From assembly GCF_003172875.1 (NCBI RefSeq), contig NZ_QGKM01000026.1, positions 1 through 37,551 of the forward strand: 37,551 nucleotides of DNA. The letters run 5' to 3'. This DNA is from Leucothrix pacifica (GTDB lineage: Bacteria > Pseudomonadota > Gammaproteobacteria > Thiotrichales > Thiotrichaceae). Positions 9,201 to 16,151 of the stretch are shown here, piece after piece. The position numbers and the translations under genes were made by a program. Under the pieces are notes generated by a model that searched no databases, was not told where the DNA came from, and saw only the letters and a list, made by a program, of their open reading frames with translations. Position 1 is the first letter of the stretch; each line of letters starts with the position of its first letter.

Positions 9201-11971
9201 CGTCTGATCTGGGACTAGCGGCGGGGGAGACTGCTCAAACCGGTTCTAAGGATATTAGTACCTTGTTGGGCGTTCCTGCTGGCAGCGTGATTGTGTCGTG
9301 GAGTAATGCCAATACCAATGCCAGTAGTGGTAATTTATCGGTTTCTGACACGCAGTGGACTGACTTTACTCTCTCCGGAAGTTTGGCTGCATTCGTCAAG
9401 GTTTCTCATGGCGGTAACTTAGCGGATGCAGGGGACAGTGATGGAATCGTCGCACTGGATGGTGCGCCTTACACACTGAACACTAGCTTGGAGAGTGGGT
9501 ATTACGAAAGCAGTGATGGTAGTAATTACTGGGTGTATGCCGATGGTTCTGAGGGTGGAAATCAGGTTGGTAATTTCTTATGGGAGTCGGCGATTCCGGT
9601 GACTTCCTGGCGTGTGACTACTAACAATACTGGCAGCTTTAATAATAATTACAGCTTTCTGTTGGCTGTGGTGCCTGACTCTGATGAGGATGGTTTTTCG
9701 GATCATCTGGATTTAGACAGCGATAATGATGGTATTCCCGATAATGTTGAGGCGCAAACCACTGCTGCTTATATCGCTCCGGATGGTTCTGTAGGGGCAA
9801 ATGGTGTTGATACGGCTTATGCAGGTGGGTTGACGCCAGTGAATACTGACGCTTCTGAAACTGGTGGTGATACGACGGCTGATTATCTTGATCTTGATTC
9901 GGATGCCGATGGTGCACTTGATATTGTGGAAAGCGGCCAAGGCCTGACGGATGGCAATGGTGACGGGCGCACCGATGGCAGTGTCGGCAATAATGGCTTG
10001 GATAGTGCGGTTGAGTCCGCGGATAACTATGCCGATGTGAATGGCACGGCGTATGACAATGCAGGTGATGTATTCACGTTAGCGGATACAGACCGTGATA
10101 CGGAGGATAGCGGTGTTGGCGCGGTGCCCTTGTCTGAAGACTTTGATTACCGTGATACCGTGAGCCTTGATTTCGGTGACGCTCCGGACACTTATGCCAC
10201 TTATGAAACTAGTGCAGGCCCGCAACACGGTGTGATTAATGGTGTTTATCTTGGTTCAACTGCGCCGGATACTGAGAGTGATGGTCAGCCTTCGGCGACT
10301 GCAGCAAACGATGGTGCAGATGAGGATGCAGTGAGTAGCTTACCAGTACTCACAACCTCCGACCGGACGTACAGCACCACCGTGAAAGCCAGTAATGATA
10401 CTAGCGATCCGGCAACTCTCATCGCCTGGATTGACTTTGATGGCAATGGCACGTTTGATGCGGATGAGGCTGCGATCAGAACGGTTGAAGCAGGAAGTAA
10501 TCAAACCAATTACACATTGAATTGGTCGAATATTCCGGCGGATATCGCCGAAGGTAGTACGTATTTACGTCTGAGGCTGACCACCGATTCTTTGAATAAC
10601 CGTGAACCCGGTGGTGCAAAAACCGATGGTGAAGTTGAGGATCATCCAATCAGCATAACGACTGCCGGTGTGACGGTGAGTGGTCGGGTGTTCCGCGATG
10701 TGAATGTCAACGCCGCAAACGACAGTGGCGAGGTGGGTGTGACTCAATTGCCAGTGGTGTTGTATGACACGGTTAATGACACTTGTGTGAGTACCCGCAC
10801 TGATGGCAATGGCGATTATGTGTTTGCGGATGTGACGCCCGGAACGTATCAGGTGTATGAGGCCTCACGACAAAGCGTGCCGGTTCCTGCTGACTGTGGC
10901 CCGGCATTTGCCAAGAATCCGGCAAGTTATCGCTCAACCACGGCTGACGTGCGTGATGCCTTTACTGTCACCACTAGCGACATTACTGATCAGGACTTTG
11001 GTGAGGTGAAACCACCAGTCTTTGAGCCTGACAATTCAGGGCAGGTATTACCGGGTAATGTGCTGTTTTATGAGCATAAATTCACAACGCCGACCAAGGG
11101 CAGTGTGAGTTTTACCAGTGTTTCCAGTGGTAATACGAGCAGTGGCTGGTCTTCGATTTTGTATCGGGATGCTAACTGTGATGGTGTGTTAAATGGTAGT
11201 GAAGGTGCTGCTCCACTCACTAGTCCGGTTGCGCTGTCTGCTGCCAGCAGTGTGTGTTTGATTAATAAAGTCTATGCGCCGTCCAATGTGGCCGCCAATG
11301 ATACGTATATTCAAACAATTACTGCCGCGTTTGATTATGAAAATACGTATGCCGGTACTCAGTCTTTGGTGGTTAGGGATGTGACGACCTCACAGCAAGT
11401 TCAGGCACCGACGTTACCTGCCACTCCTGAGGTGGTCGCAACCCCAGCGGTTCCGGCTCAACCTGCTCAGCCTGCCACGCCGAATGTGCCGGCTACCATT
11501 GGTGAGCCAGCAACCGACACCACGCCAGCAGTGCCCGCCACACCGGAAGTGCCATCGACACCCTATATTCCGGAAACAGATCCTGAACCTGCACAAGCGC
11601 CGGTTGCTGCAACGCCTGTGGTGGAAGAGCTTGGGCCATCGCGCTTGGAGCTGCGTAAAACGGTGAGGAATGTTACTAAAGACAGTGAAGAAACCGCGAC
11701 GGTCAACACGGCGGAACCGGGTGATCGGCTGGAGTATCGTATTTATTACAGTAATACCGGTACCGGGCCGATTACCGATTTGGTAGTGAACGATACTGTG
11801 CCGCCTTATACAACACTGTTTGGAAATGCCAGCTGTGGCACAGAGCCTAGTGGAATGAGCTGCACAGCTAGTCCGCTTGGGTTAGATGATTCACTGAAGT
11901 GGACATTTACCGGGACGTTGAGTGGTGGGTCGGGCTCTTCGGTTAGTTATCGAGTGGAGATTGATAAGTAG
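3296..11971 (+). CDS. giant secreted multi-domain protein (DUF11-like repeats, GEVED, Ca-binding, SdrD-B-like)
   Basis: The 2891-aa protein has a Sec signal peptide (residues 1 to about 28, hydrophobic FLFLCLSLLILLCSS, then AHA). Residues about 30-1305 hold roughly nine DUF11/DUF7933-like Ig-fold repeats, with K-F-P near the start, TCGGT in the middle and N-T-I at the end. Clear copies begin near residues 770, 910, 1042 and 1168. Three GEVED domains follow (about 1306-1480, 1746-1922, 2292-2455), each with WIDFxGxGxF and DGEVEDY/H. Between the first two is a probable beta-propeller region (about 1486-1745, DUF6923-like). Thrombospondin-3-like Asp-rich calcium sites lie near 1926-1960 and 2127-2220. 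A SdrD-B/Cna-B-like domain (about 2460-2570), a Pro/Ala/Thr-rich stalk (about 2702-2778) and a final DUF11 domain (2780-2891) end the protein. No LPXTG, PEP-CTERM, T9SS or autotransporter barrel is visible. It is likely an extracellular or surface structural or adhesive protein; the export route is unknown. Confidence 0.88.
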   Translation: MASKKTFQFLFLCLSLLILLCSSISAHASGLDANKSFMPATVLPKEVSRLTVELQNSNTVVATNTTFTDVFPAGVFVAATPNATTTCGSGTVTHSNSATEGQLTLSGGTVPAGDGINPGRCKVEIDVLAPTKGTYINTIAAGDVTATASSSSISTDQATSATLTALINPFTVQISSDTSSYSSFVYLKGEDVATMTLTLTNPNAVSLTDVNMDWDFTTIAHLIDGTGGGTCGGTVSVIDAGSSSTTYREETDFSYTGGTIPANGSCTITVQLQTRAYADQSYRNYDYGRAAIAPNTFSTAEGATNTTTTGYFYSYHGIEVEKTFDDETLKQVHAISGVATSQLKLVFENLQVVPVTLNIADIMPTSPGQMTVDSIDSNTCGGTISTNGGTEITLTGGSLPASPRIGRSFSSCEILATVSVLTDGTYTNDIPSGTTGGYTYGSTSASLIKTSGAATITKARQNESIRTGDENVYIYTISNLSDPTTGDDILNLRLRDNFEVKKGTTNYGSLLTVSQANVMSSTCAGTVFNSTPGDEFFDISGVTVPKGTSCQIKVQVSHKANDEDYAYQAFENIAVKTNLADATEEGVVFDTGSSTNNIFGAEVLLQHTQYNSFSMDMDFIPDAVNVGGIARLRYELISSMITNQAINNLSFKNTLPTDLTVAANPNFSSTCGGTLNAVPGSSYVEFSGGYMTGNVLTAPISSGSITRRCWVEVDIQAPPVAGSYSTSIPGENKLTPFTDLDATGEKAGEIAPYKYFYKIYANTATLTVNPVDIGVNKTFLTPLIGGGEPSRVRITIANNTTGAPALTGVTVTDAFTGSDMYLYSNVDATFTDTSGSDSDGCRNATITGNPGDGSITLSNADIDNGEICRFEFNVTANVGGNHINSIGVGEVTSDQGITNPTAVSATLTVERELNLSKGFTPSHVGPGETSVLTIEITNSNQAPANYTGAVLALIDEMPAGVDVQSIISNTCGGTATIGTQNGNDTVQLSGGNFNAENACRIKANVTAASTGTYTNTIPLGALQTNEGATNGGQTEATLSINEPPIINKSFSPSTIGPGMDSTITFRVYNTTDVALTGINFTDTLTNMNLTSPMVVGGSCQSVNYNATAGGSVFEVTGGVIPANGNCTITAKVTSSIVGVHDNTTTGADSDQTGIGPVSNTAKLTVQEPPVLNKSFTPSVIQVGTISTLTFTLTNNNDTSVRMESWPHAFQDFFPNGMTVAATPNVTMTCSSGALRNDANDAAPVAGDIGVTFDYGFVPANGSCTASVDVTVANPGSYVNTTTAAKTEYLGYIPAATATLTATAGAPPSYDYGDAPTAGTAPSGAGSNNYGEARHQVVAGLHLGAVAPDNDASYQSSASADGDDTDGTDDEDGVSVFPRLSVEDSSYTIPTANIIANGDGTLHAWIDFNGDGSFTSNEHTSVSVSAGTLSGALQWTGLSGLSAMNTFVRLRLTTDSLVTASAPSIPAGDGEVEDYAVTITAAPSGPAFSCTADIYMSTAANSTANTLLSKIEKSGSSYALTSVGSGDNYNALGYSTADNYLYAIGNSRNLLRVYADGSTSNLGNITGLPDVDGFRYIAADMDGAGNLYVADDPAPSGASSPLNSIYVVNVNSVSVTQTISLSPAIPVATNTYNSAYSGSYVNDLAYSPADNQIYAFIQSGHLYKINPSTGATTQLNSTIGVAGSSGNTSSGIFGAAFADQYGGLYGIDNMTGDLYSFHRTTGVMTYVSPAQSGTFNDGAACHDARLFAQYDYSDAPVVGIAPDGISTNNYGEASHVISSGTYLGAGAPDADTANQPTANADGDDADGTDDEDGVTMPAMTQGASVTIPVNVTGVGGYLQGWIDFDGNGTFDVSEQVATNIQDGGAGDTDNTANGAITFDVSVPGTATTNQTYARFRWSSTQNLDSTTAASDGEVEDYAITLLPPALTFDPCSAGPDTDSDGVKDSCDLDDDNDGILDSVEAPRNYQLVLASDLGLAAGETAQTGSKDISTLLGVPAGSVIVSWSNANTNASSGNLSVSDTQWTDFTLSGSLAAFVKVSHGGNLADAGDSDGIVALDGAPYTLNTSLESGYYESSDGSNYWVYADGSEGGNQVGNFLWESAIPVTSWRVTTNNTGSFNNNYSFLLAVVPDSDEDGFSDHLDLDSDNDGIPDNVEAQTTAAYIAPDGSVGANGVDTAYAGGLTPVNTDASETGGDTTADYLDLDSDADGALDIVESGQGLTDGNGDGRTDGSVGNNGLDSAVESADNYADVNGTAYDNAGDVFTLADTDRDTEDSGVGAVPLSEDFDYRDTVSLDFGDAPDTYATYETSAGPQHGVINGVYLGSTAPDTESDGQPSATAANDGADEDAVSSLPVLTTSDRTYSTTVKASNDTSDPATLIAWIDFDGNGTFDADEAAIRTVEAGSNQTNYTLNWSNIPADIAEGSTYLRLRLTTDSLNNREPGGAKTDGEVEDHPISITTAGVTVSGRVFRDVNVNAANDSGEVGVTQLPVVLYDTVNDTCVSTRTDGNGDYVFADVTPGTYQVYEASRQSVPVPADCGPAFAKNPASYRSTTADVRDAFTVTTSDITDQDFGEVKPPVFEPDNSGQVLPGNVLFYEHKFTTPTKGSVSFTSVSSGNTSSGWSSILYRDANCDGVLNGSEGAAPLTSPVALSAASSVCLINKVYAPSNVAANDTYIQTITAAFDYENTYAGTQSLVVRDVTTSQQVQAPTLPATPEVVATPAVPAQPAQPATPNVPATIGEPATDTTPAVPATPEVPSTPYIPETDPEPAQAPVAATPVVEELGPSRLELRKTVRNVTKDSEETATVNTAEPGDRLEYRIYYSNTGTGPITDLVVNDTVPPYTTLFGNASCGTEPSGMSCTASPLGLDDSLKWTFTGTLSGGSGSSVSYRVEIDK

Positions 11972-11990
11972 ACTATTCTGGGTTGAGGGC

Positions 11991-12031
11991 TAGGATAGCC
12001 TGCCCTTGACTCGGGATATGTGATCCATTCT
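11991..12031. repeat. 41-bp dispersed repeat, copy 2
   Basis: This is the partner of 1017-1057, with 36 of 41 bases identical and no gap. It begins 19 nt after the stop of the giant protein gene, again between convergent genes. Confidence 0.7.
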
Positions 12032-12061
12032 TTCATGGCTGCTATGAAATCACTCAAACTG

Positions 12062-12104
12062 GGACTATATTCCTATTTTTAGTCGAAAAGTGGGAATATA
12101 GTCC
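12062..12104. terminator. 12-bp perfect inverted repeat between convergent genes
   Basis: GGACTATATTCC (12062-12073) is exactly complementary to 12093-12104, with a 19-nt loop that can add TTTT/AAAA pairs. It lacks a T tract, so it may be a 3'-end stabiliser or a weak bidirectional terminator for the giant-protein and cytochrome genes. Confidence 0.5.
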
Positions 12105-12110
12105 TTGTTG

Positions 12111-12131
12111 TAAGCATCAATGCGATGCTTA
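12111..12131 (-). terminator. hairpin just downstream of the cytochrome c gene
   Basis: TAAGCATC (12111-12118), a 5-nt loop and GATGCTTA (12124-12131) form an 8-bp stem that starts 9 nt past the cytochrome stop codon. There is no clear T tract, so calling it a terminator is tentative. Confidence 0.4.
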
Positions 12132-12140
12132 GGCGGTTAA

Positions 12141-12635
12141 TTACTGAGCTTTAGGCTTCTCACCATGCTCTTCTTCGTAGTGCTCTGCGTACCAGTCCGG
12201 CAGTTCCATATCACTATCAAACAGAAATTCTGCAACAGCCACTGCTTGTTCGTCACTTAATTGCGGCATGGCAGGCATCAGGCCAAATTTACGCACAGCA
12301 CCCGGCATTAATACATCGTCTGCATTAGGTGCTTTGACCCATTCTGTAACGCGTTTTACAAAGTCTTCGCGCTCAGGATACTCAGCGGTGACGTGATTTT
12401 TTACGGCAAAAATTGGTGGAGCGATGGTAGGCATGCCTTCACTGACATGACAGGCGATGCAGTAGGTTTGGTAGACCTCTTTGCCTGATACGGTTTCTGT
12501 GGTTTCAGTCGTTGCCTCAGTGGTTTCAGTAGTAGCTTCTGTGGTTTCCGGTGTTTTTGTGTCGTCAGCGGCGATGGCGATATTGGTGGTGAGCACTGCG
12601 CTGAGTAGCACACCGCTTAAAGTCAGTAATTTCAT
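12141..12635 (-). CDS. periplasmic class I c-type cytochrome
   Basis: This 164-aa protein has a Sec signal peptide (MKLLTLSGVLLSAVLTTNIA, cleavage after about AIA or AAD). Next comes a low-complexity Thr/Glu linker of TTEATTE-type repeats (residues about 29-48), then one haem-binding motif CIACH at 59-63. The distal methionine is probably in GLMPAMPQL (Met120 or Met123), as in small monohaem cytochromes. C-terminal residues are acidic and end in a Lys/Pro tail. It should carry electrons in the periplasm; the partner enzyme is not in the window. The Thr/Glu linker is encoded by an imperfect tandem DNA repeat whose copy number could vary. It is convergent with the giant protein gene. Confidence 0.88.
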   Translation of the reverse strand: MKLLTLSGVLLSAVLTTNIAIAADDTKTPETTEATTETTEATTETTETVSGKEVYQTYCIACHVSEGMPTIAPPIFAVKNHVTAEYPEREDFVKRVTEWVKAPNADDVLMPGAVRKFGLMPAMPQLSDEQAVAVAEFLFDSDMELPDWYAEHYEEEHGEKPKAQ

Positions 12636-12703
12636 ATTCCTTTCCTGTTTTGGTTTGATTGTAGGGAAAGGAGTATGGTTATCCCGTTAGTGCTCCCTGT
12701 CTA

Positions 12704-13981
12704 TTATGCTTTGGGAATAGACAGGCGGAAGTCTTTGTGTAGTTGGCCCCAGTGTTTGGTGAGTGTTTGTTTATGTATCTCATTCATGGGTAGGTCTTTT
12801 AAGGCTTCAGGCCATAAGCTTCTGGCTTTGGAGAGTGTATCGTCAAGGTGTGGCTTAATGCGTCTCCATGGTAAACCCGCACGTTCAGCCCAGGCCTCAA
12901 AGTGTGCGTAAGAAGCTTCATACCAGTCTTTATTCTTTCCAAGGTTCAGAGCGAATTGGCGTTCTCCCTGAATATAAACATGGGTGGTCACAATGTCATA
13001 AGCCGGTGAAAGTTGGGCAGTGATTTGGTCGGGATAGATGAGACTCCAGTTTTTGAGGTGAGCATCGCCATTTGCTAATAAAATATTGACTAATAAACGC
13101 CTCGCAAACTGTTGTGCGTTTGCTAATCCGTCACCGGTATACAGAGATAGAATTTTACCTATTTGTTCGTAGTTGCCTGCACTGTATTTTTCATGAGGAT
13201 ACTTCACTAATACTTGTGCGAAGTCTTCGGAGTGAATGCGAGTCTCCTTGTCCCGGTCAAAGCGTTTAATGGCAAAAGCGTGGGTTTCATTGGGTAGGTT
13301 AATGGGGGGCAGGTTGTCGAGTTTGTTAAGTTCAACCAGTTTTATTTCAGGAATATCCACGCCAGCTAGTGAGGCAAGTTTCATTGCGGTGTATTCGTTG
13401 AGGGGGACGTCCTTGTGAATGGTGGAGGGCGTTTTGATGATCCAATCGCCCAACGCTTGATTGTTTGTGGGCAGGGTGTAGCGGTCAGCTTGTGCTTTCA
13501 TTGAGAGTTTCATTTGCACACCTGCCAGTGAGAAGCGGTTGTTAGCCGTCATGTGATCAAAGCTGACTGCCTTTGTGTTGGCGTAGGTGTTTAGAATACT
13601 GTCAGGTACGTCTTCGGCTTGCATCGGTTCGGCTATTAATGCACCGGGGAGATCTCTTCCCAAGTGCGACAGTATCTGGAATTCGTTTTCTGTGTGGACC
13701 TTGAGCGAGTGCGCGATCAATTCCCTTAGTGCGCCTTCGGGTAGTAGGTTTGACAAGGTGGGGTGTAGTCTGTGATTTCTGGCTAAAGGGCTGGAGATCA
13801 GTTTTTCAGACCCCTGAAAGTTGGGGTGGGTGATCAGGCTAAAGGTGGGGCGTTTTGGGTTGTGCCGAAAGGATTCAGCAAAGCTCAACACATTACGTCC
13901 ATTATGAAATCCTGCCAGATAGCCGACAAGCTGACCGTGTAAGCTTAACCTGAGTACATTGGCTTCATTAGCGTTAGTCAT
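12704..13981 (-). CDS. hipA: HipA-type serine/threonine kinase toxin
   Basis: The product is 425 aa from the preferred start. The HipA N-terminal domain spans about residues 8-110, including the SNLLPEGALREL motif. The kinase core contains the loop SLAGVQMKLSM (E. coli VAGAQEKTAL equivalent), the catalytic NGDAHLKNWSL and the metal-binding LSPAYDIV. HipA kinases phosphorylate translation factors such as GltX and induce persistence; HipB neutralises them. An upstream in-frame ATG at 13990 exists, but GAGG sits directly against it, whereas it lies 9 nt before the ATG at 13981. That second start also gives an 8-nt ATGACTAA overlap with hipB, typical of translational coupling. All key kinase residues appear present, so the toxin should be active. 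Confidence 0.9.
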   Translation of the reverse strand: MTNANEANVLRLSLHGQLVGYLAGFHNGRNVLSFAESFRHNPKRPTFSLITHPNFQGSEKLISSPLARNHRLHPTLSNLLPEGALRELIAHSLKVHTENEFQILSHLGRDLPGALIAEPMQAEDVPDSILNTYANTKAVSFDHMTANNRFSLAGVQMKLSMKAQADRYTLPTNNQALGDWIIKTPSTIHKDVPLNEYTAMKLASLAGVDIPEIKLVELNKLDNLPPINLPNETHAFAIKRFDRDKETRIHSEDFAQVLVKYPHEKYSAGNYEQIGKILSLYTGDGLANAQQFARRLLVNILLANGDAHLKNWSLIYPDQITAQLSPAYDIVTTHVYIQGERQFALNLGKNKDWYEASYAHFEAWAERAGLPWRRIKPHLDDTLSKARSLWPEALKDLPMNEIHKQTLTKHWGQLHKDFRLSIPKA

Positions 13982-14291
13982 CTGAAACATCCTCTAACAG
14001 CCCCTTCCATGGATCTTCTTCGACCTCAATGGGATCAGTGAGTGGAGTGGAGTATTCGTAAGCAGTGCCGTCAAGAATTGCCTGTACTGCTTTGAGTTTG
14101 TCGTTGGGAATGAGTAACAGTTCGCTATCCAAGCCATCCGCCACTAATTCCAGCGTGTTGAGTCGTGGGTTACCCTTGGACTCAATCTGTTGGTATTGCT
14201 GCCGGGAAAGTCCCGCGCGTAGCAACATATCGCTCTGTTTCAGTTTGAGTGCAAGGCGTCGTGCTTTAATTTGCTTGAGGAGTGGATGCAT
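13974..14291 (-). CDS. hipB: HipB-type antitoxin / autorepressor (XRE family)
   Basis: The protein is 105 aa and starts MHPLLKQIKARRLALKLKQS. It has an XRE helix-turn-helix at about residues 5-60 (SDMLLRAGLSRQQYQQIESKGNPRLNTLELVADGL), where SRQQYQQIES is the recognition helix region. The remaining 45 residues are acidic and would contact HipA. It precedes and overlaps hipA on the same strand, the normal toxin-antitoxin order. Three regularly spaced palindromes upstream are the presumed binding sites for HipB or the HipBA complex. No clear Shine-Dalgarno sequence precedes the ATG at 14291; the start is chosen because it begins a complete HTH domain and no earlier one fits. Confidence 0.88.
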   Translation of the reverse strand: MHPLLKQIKARRLALKLKQSDMLLRAGLSRQQYQQIESKGNPRLNTLELVADGLDSELLLIPNDKLKAVQAILDGTAYEYSTPLTDPIEVEEDPWKGLLEDVSDD

Positions 14292-14293
14292 TT

Positions 14294-14373
14294 TGTAAAC
14301 AAATAAGTTGCTTAAAACAGTATAAGAAACACATTAGTTTCTTTTTTGGTTATAAGCAACTTATTTGTTTCTT
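14294..14373 (-). promoter_or_regulatory. three tandem palindromic operators of hipBA, 30-bp period
   Basis: Three 20-bp sites of the form AAG(A/C)AAC-N6-GTT(T/G)CTT occur at 14294-14313 (left half degenerate, TGTAAAC), 14324-14343 and 14354-14373, each start exactly 30 bp after the last. Their outer parts create a perfect 18-bp inverted repeat, 14297-14314 against 14353-14370. A candidate -10 (TATACT on the minus strand) lies inside the array. This resembles the multi-operator control region of E. coli hipBA but with a different site sequence. Confidence 0.7.
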
Positions 14374-14380
14374 TTGATCA

Positions 14381-15835
14381 CTACTTAATAATCACCCGAT
14401 AGGTATAAATAGCACTAGGGTGTGATGGTGGATAGGCAGCAAATGAGCCTTGTGGTTTCAGGCGAATGTGGGTGATCGAGGAGTCTGCCCCTTCTCCGTC
14501 TGCCGTGGGCACGTAGCTGAAGTCGCTACCATCATCTGAAAAATCAATACTATCGGTCTGGCTGGATAAGCTGGTGAATACCCAGTTGGTTTGGCTGCTG
14601 GTGGCGCCGTCGGTAAATCCGATTGGCCCACCCGTGCCGCCGGGGATGTCACTGACCAGCAGGGCGGTATCCGGTGGTAAAGCGTCTGATATCGCAAACT
14701 GGTTGTTGTCGGTGTAGTCGTGGCCGGTATTGGTGACGACCAGTGTGTATTCAACGATGGCTCCGGGAATGGCTTTGGGGTTGGTCATGTTGTTAATCGG
14801 GTCTGAGATGACGCGGGAGGTTTTTTTCATGGTAAAGCCGGGTGGGAAGTTGGCATCAAATGCTCTGGAAAAACTCAGTATACCCGCGGCTTCTGCATCG
14901 GCTGTGGTGATGCTTCGCTCGTTGTCATTATCGGTGTCTTCATCCACGCGCAGTCTGATGGTGGTGGTTGTGGTGTTGCTATTACGGCGTAACCAACCGC
15001 CGTCCGGGTTGTTGCGGGTATTTTTGGTGAAGATGCTGATCGGTGCGCTGCTAAATGCGGTGCCATAGCTGTGAATGGTGTCGCCGTTACTCCAGCCACG
15101 GATGTTGGTAGAGGAGGTTTCACCAAGGTATTCAACGCTTATATTTTGGCTGTCTGTAAAGCTGCCGCTGGCGTTTTGTGCAATGGCGATATAGCCGATT
15201 TGTTCGTTCTGGGTGACGCTGCCTTGGCTGGACTCGGAGCGTTCCAGAGCGACATTAAAGCTGCTGGCGGTAATGTTATCCATGGCGATGGTTAGCCACG
15301 GCAGTGAGGAGACGCTGGGGGCTTGTGAGCCGTTTTCACCGGTTTCATTATTCATGGTTTGGATGGCTGCCACGATGGTGGGTGGTGAGCCAAAGTTGTG
15401 CTGCAGGGTGACGTTTTCCCAGCTGCTGACGCCACCGACATTACTGGCCTGTTGGGTGCGGCTAGTATTTACAAATCCGGCTTCGATCACCGTGCCATCC
15501 GGAAAAAGGTGAACGCCGGGTTCAACCGCCAGGTAGGCACTGGCCATGGCAACGTGCGGCCCGTCTCGGGCGTAAACCTCGACCGGACTGACTTCAAAGC
15601 CGTTTTTATCTACGTTTCTAATGCGCGTCGTTGACGGATCACCACCCGCAGTTGTGGGGATGGTCACCACTACCGGAATGGCGGTATAGCTCTGTCTGAA
15701 GCCTATGCTCTGCCACGAGCTGTCGTTAAAGGTGTTGTGAGTGGTAAAGGCCGCTGCCTCTGTTTTCCACGCCATTGCAGGTGAGATAAAAGAGTAGGAG
15801 CCGACAAGGACTAAGCTGAGTAGTAAATTGCGCAT
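14381..15835 (-). CDS. secreted protein with beta-rich repeats and C-terminal DUF11 domain
   Basis: The 484-aa product begins with a signal peptide (MRNLLLSLVLVGSYSFISPA, cleavage near AMA-W). An earlier in-frame ATG at 15907 would add 24 non-signal residues, so 15835 is preferred. Residues about 25-330 contain two or three beta-rich units with phrases such as FRQSYTAIPVVVTIP, HNFGSPPTIVAAIQTM and NEQIGYIAIAQ, reminiscent of H-type-lectin-like modules. Residues about 335-484 form a DUF11-like Ig domain (GAIVEYTLVVTNTG, ISDALPPDTALL) ending YTYRVIIK, similar in style to the end of the giant protein (YRVEIDK). It probably works at the cell surface. It lies just upstream of the hipBA operators on the same strand. 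Confidence 0.72.
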   Translation of the reverse strand: MRNLLLSLVLVGSYSFISPAMAWKTEAAAFTTHNTFNDSSWQSIGFRQSYTAIPVVVTIPTTAGGDPSTTRIRNVDKNGFEVSPVEVYARDGPHVAMASAYLAVEPGVHLFPDGTVIEAGFVNTSRTQQASNVGGVSSWENVTLQHNFGSPPTIVAAIQTMNNETGENGSQAPSVSSLPWLTIAMDNITASSFNVALERSESSQGSVTQNEQIGYIAIAQNASGSFTDSQNISVEYLGETSSTNIRGWSNGDTIHSYGTAFSSAPISIFTKNTRNNPDGGWLRRNSNTTTTTIRLRVDEDTDNDNERSITTADAEAAGILSFSRAFDANFPPGFTMKKTSRVISDPINNMTNPKAIPGAIVEYTLVVTNTGHDYTDNNQFAISDALPPDTALLVSDIPGGTGGPIGFTDGATSSQTNWVFTSLSSQTDSIDFSDDGSDFSYVPTADGEGADSSITHIRLKPQGSFAAYPPSHPSAIYTYRVIIK

Positions 15836-16069
15836 AGCATTATTTTTATTATGTTTTTTATTGAGTATAACGACTGGCGATGGCTGTAAACAACCAAAAT
15901 CCGCCAAGCGTTCTGTTCAGAGTCGTTCTGTTCCTGAGCGACTAACAGTTAAGTCACTTTTCATCACAACTTGGTTCAGCCACCTGATATTCGGTAAAAG
16001 GAAACCGTATACATCACACCGCCTACGGGGAGAGCGTCATGACTTATTGCATTAGTTGTTAGAGGAGTA

Positions 16070-16141
16070 GGAGCTTGGGTGTATCACGCCGCGAATCGTT
16101 TCAAGCGCAGCTTGTGTGAGCAAGTGATATACCCAAGCTCC
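16070..16141 (-). repeat. hairpin element with conserved 36-nt core, copy A
   Basis: Arms 16070-16087 (GGAGCTTGGGTGTATCAC) and 16124-16141 pair over 18 bp with a single G-T wobble. They enclose a 36-nt core (16088-16123) that is 34/36 identical to 22415-22450. The element begins 10 nt after the stop codon of the E2 gene. In that gene's sense the core can form an inner CAAGC-TGC-GCTTG hairpin, or alternatively pair GCTGCG with CGCGGC. There is no T tract after it. Confidence 0.75.
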
Positions 16142-16151
16142 GGCATACTGA

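Noticed and set aside
3316-11666. Many 60-140-aa frames on both strands across the giant gene
   Set aside because: All are shadows of the single 2891-codon frame, whose domains continue through every one of them.
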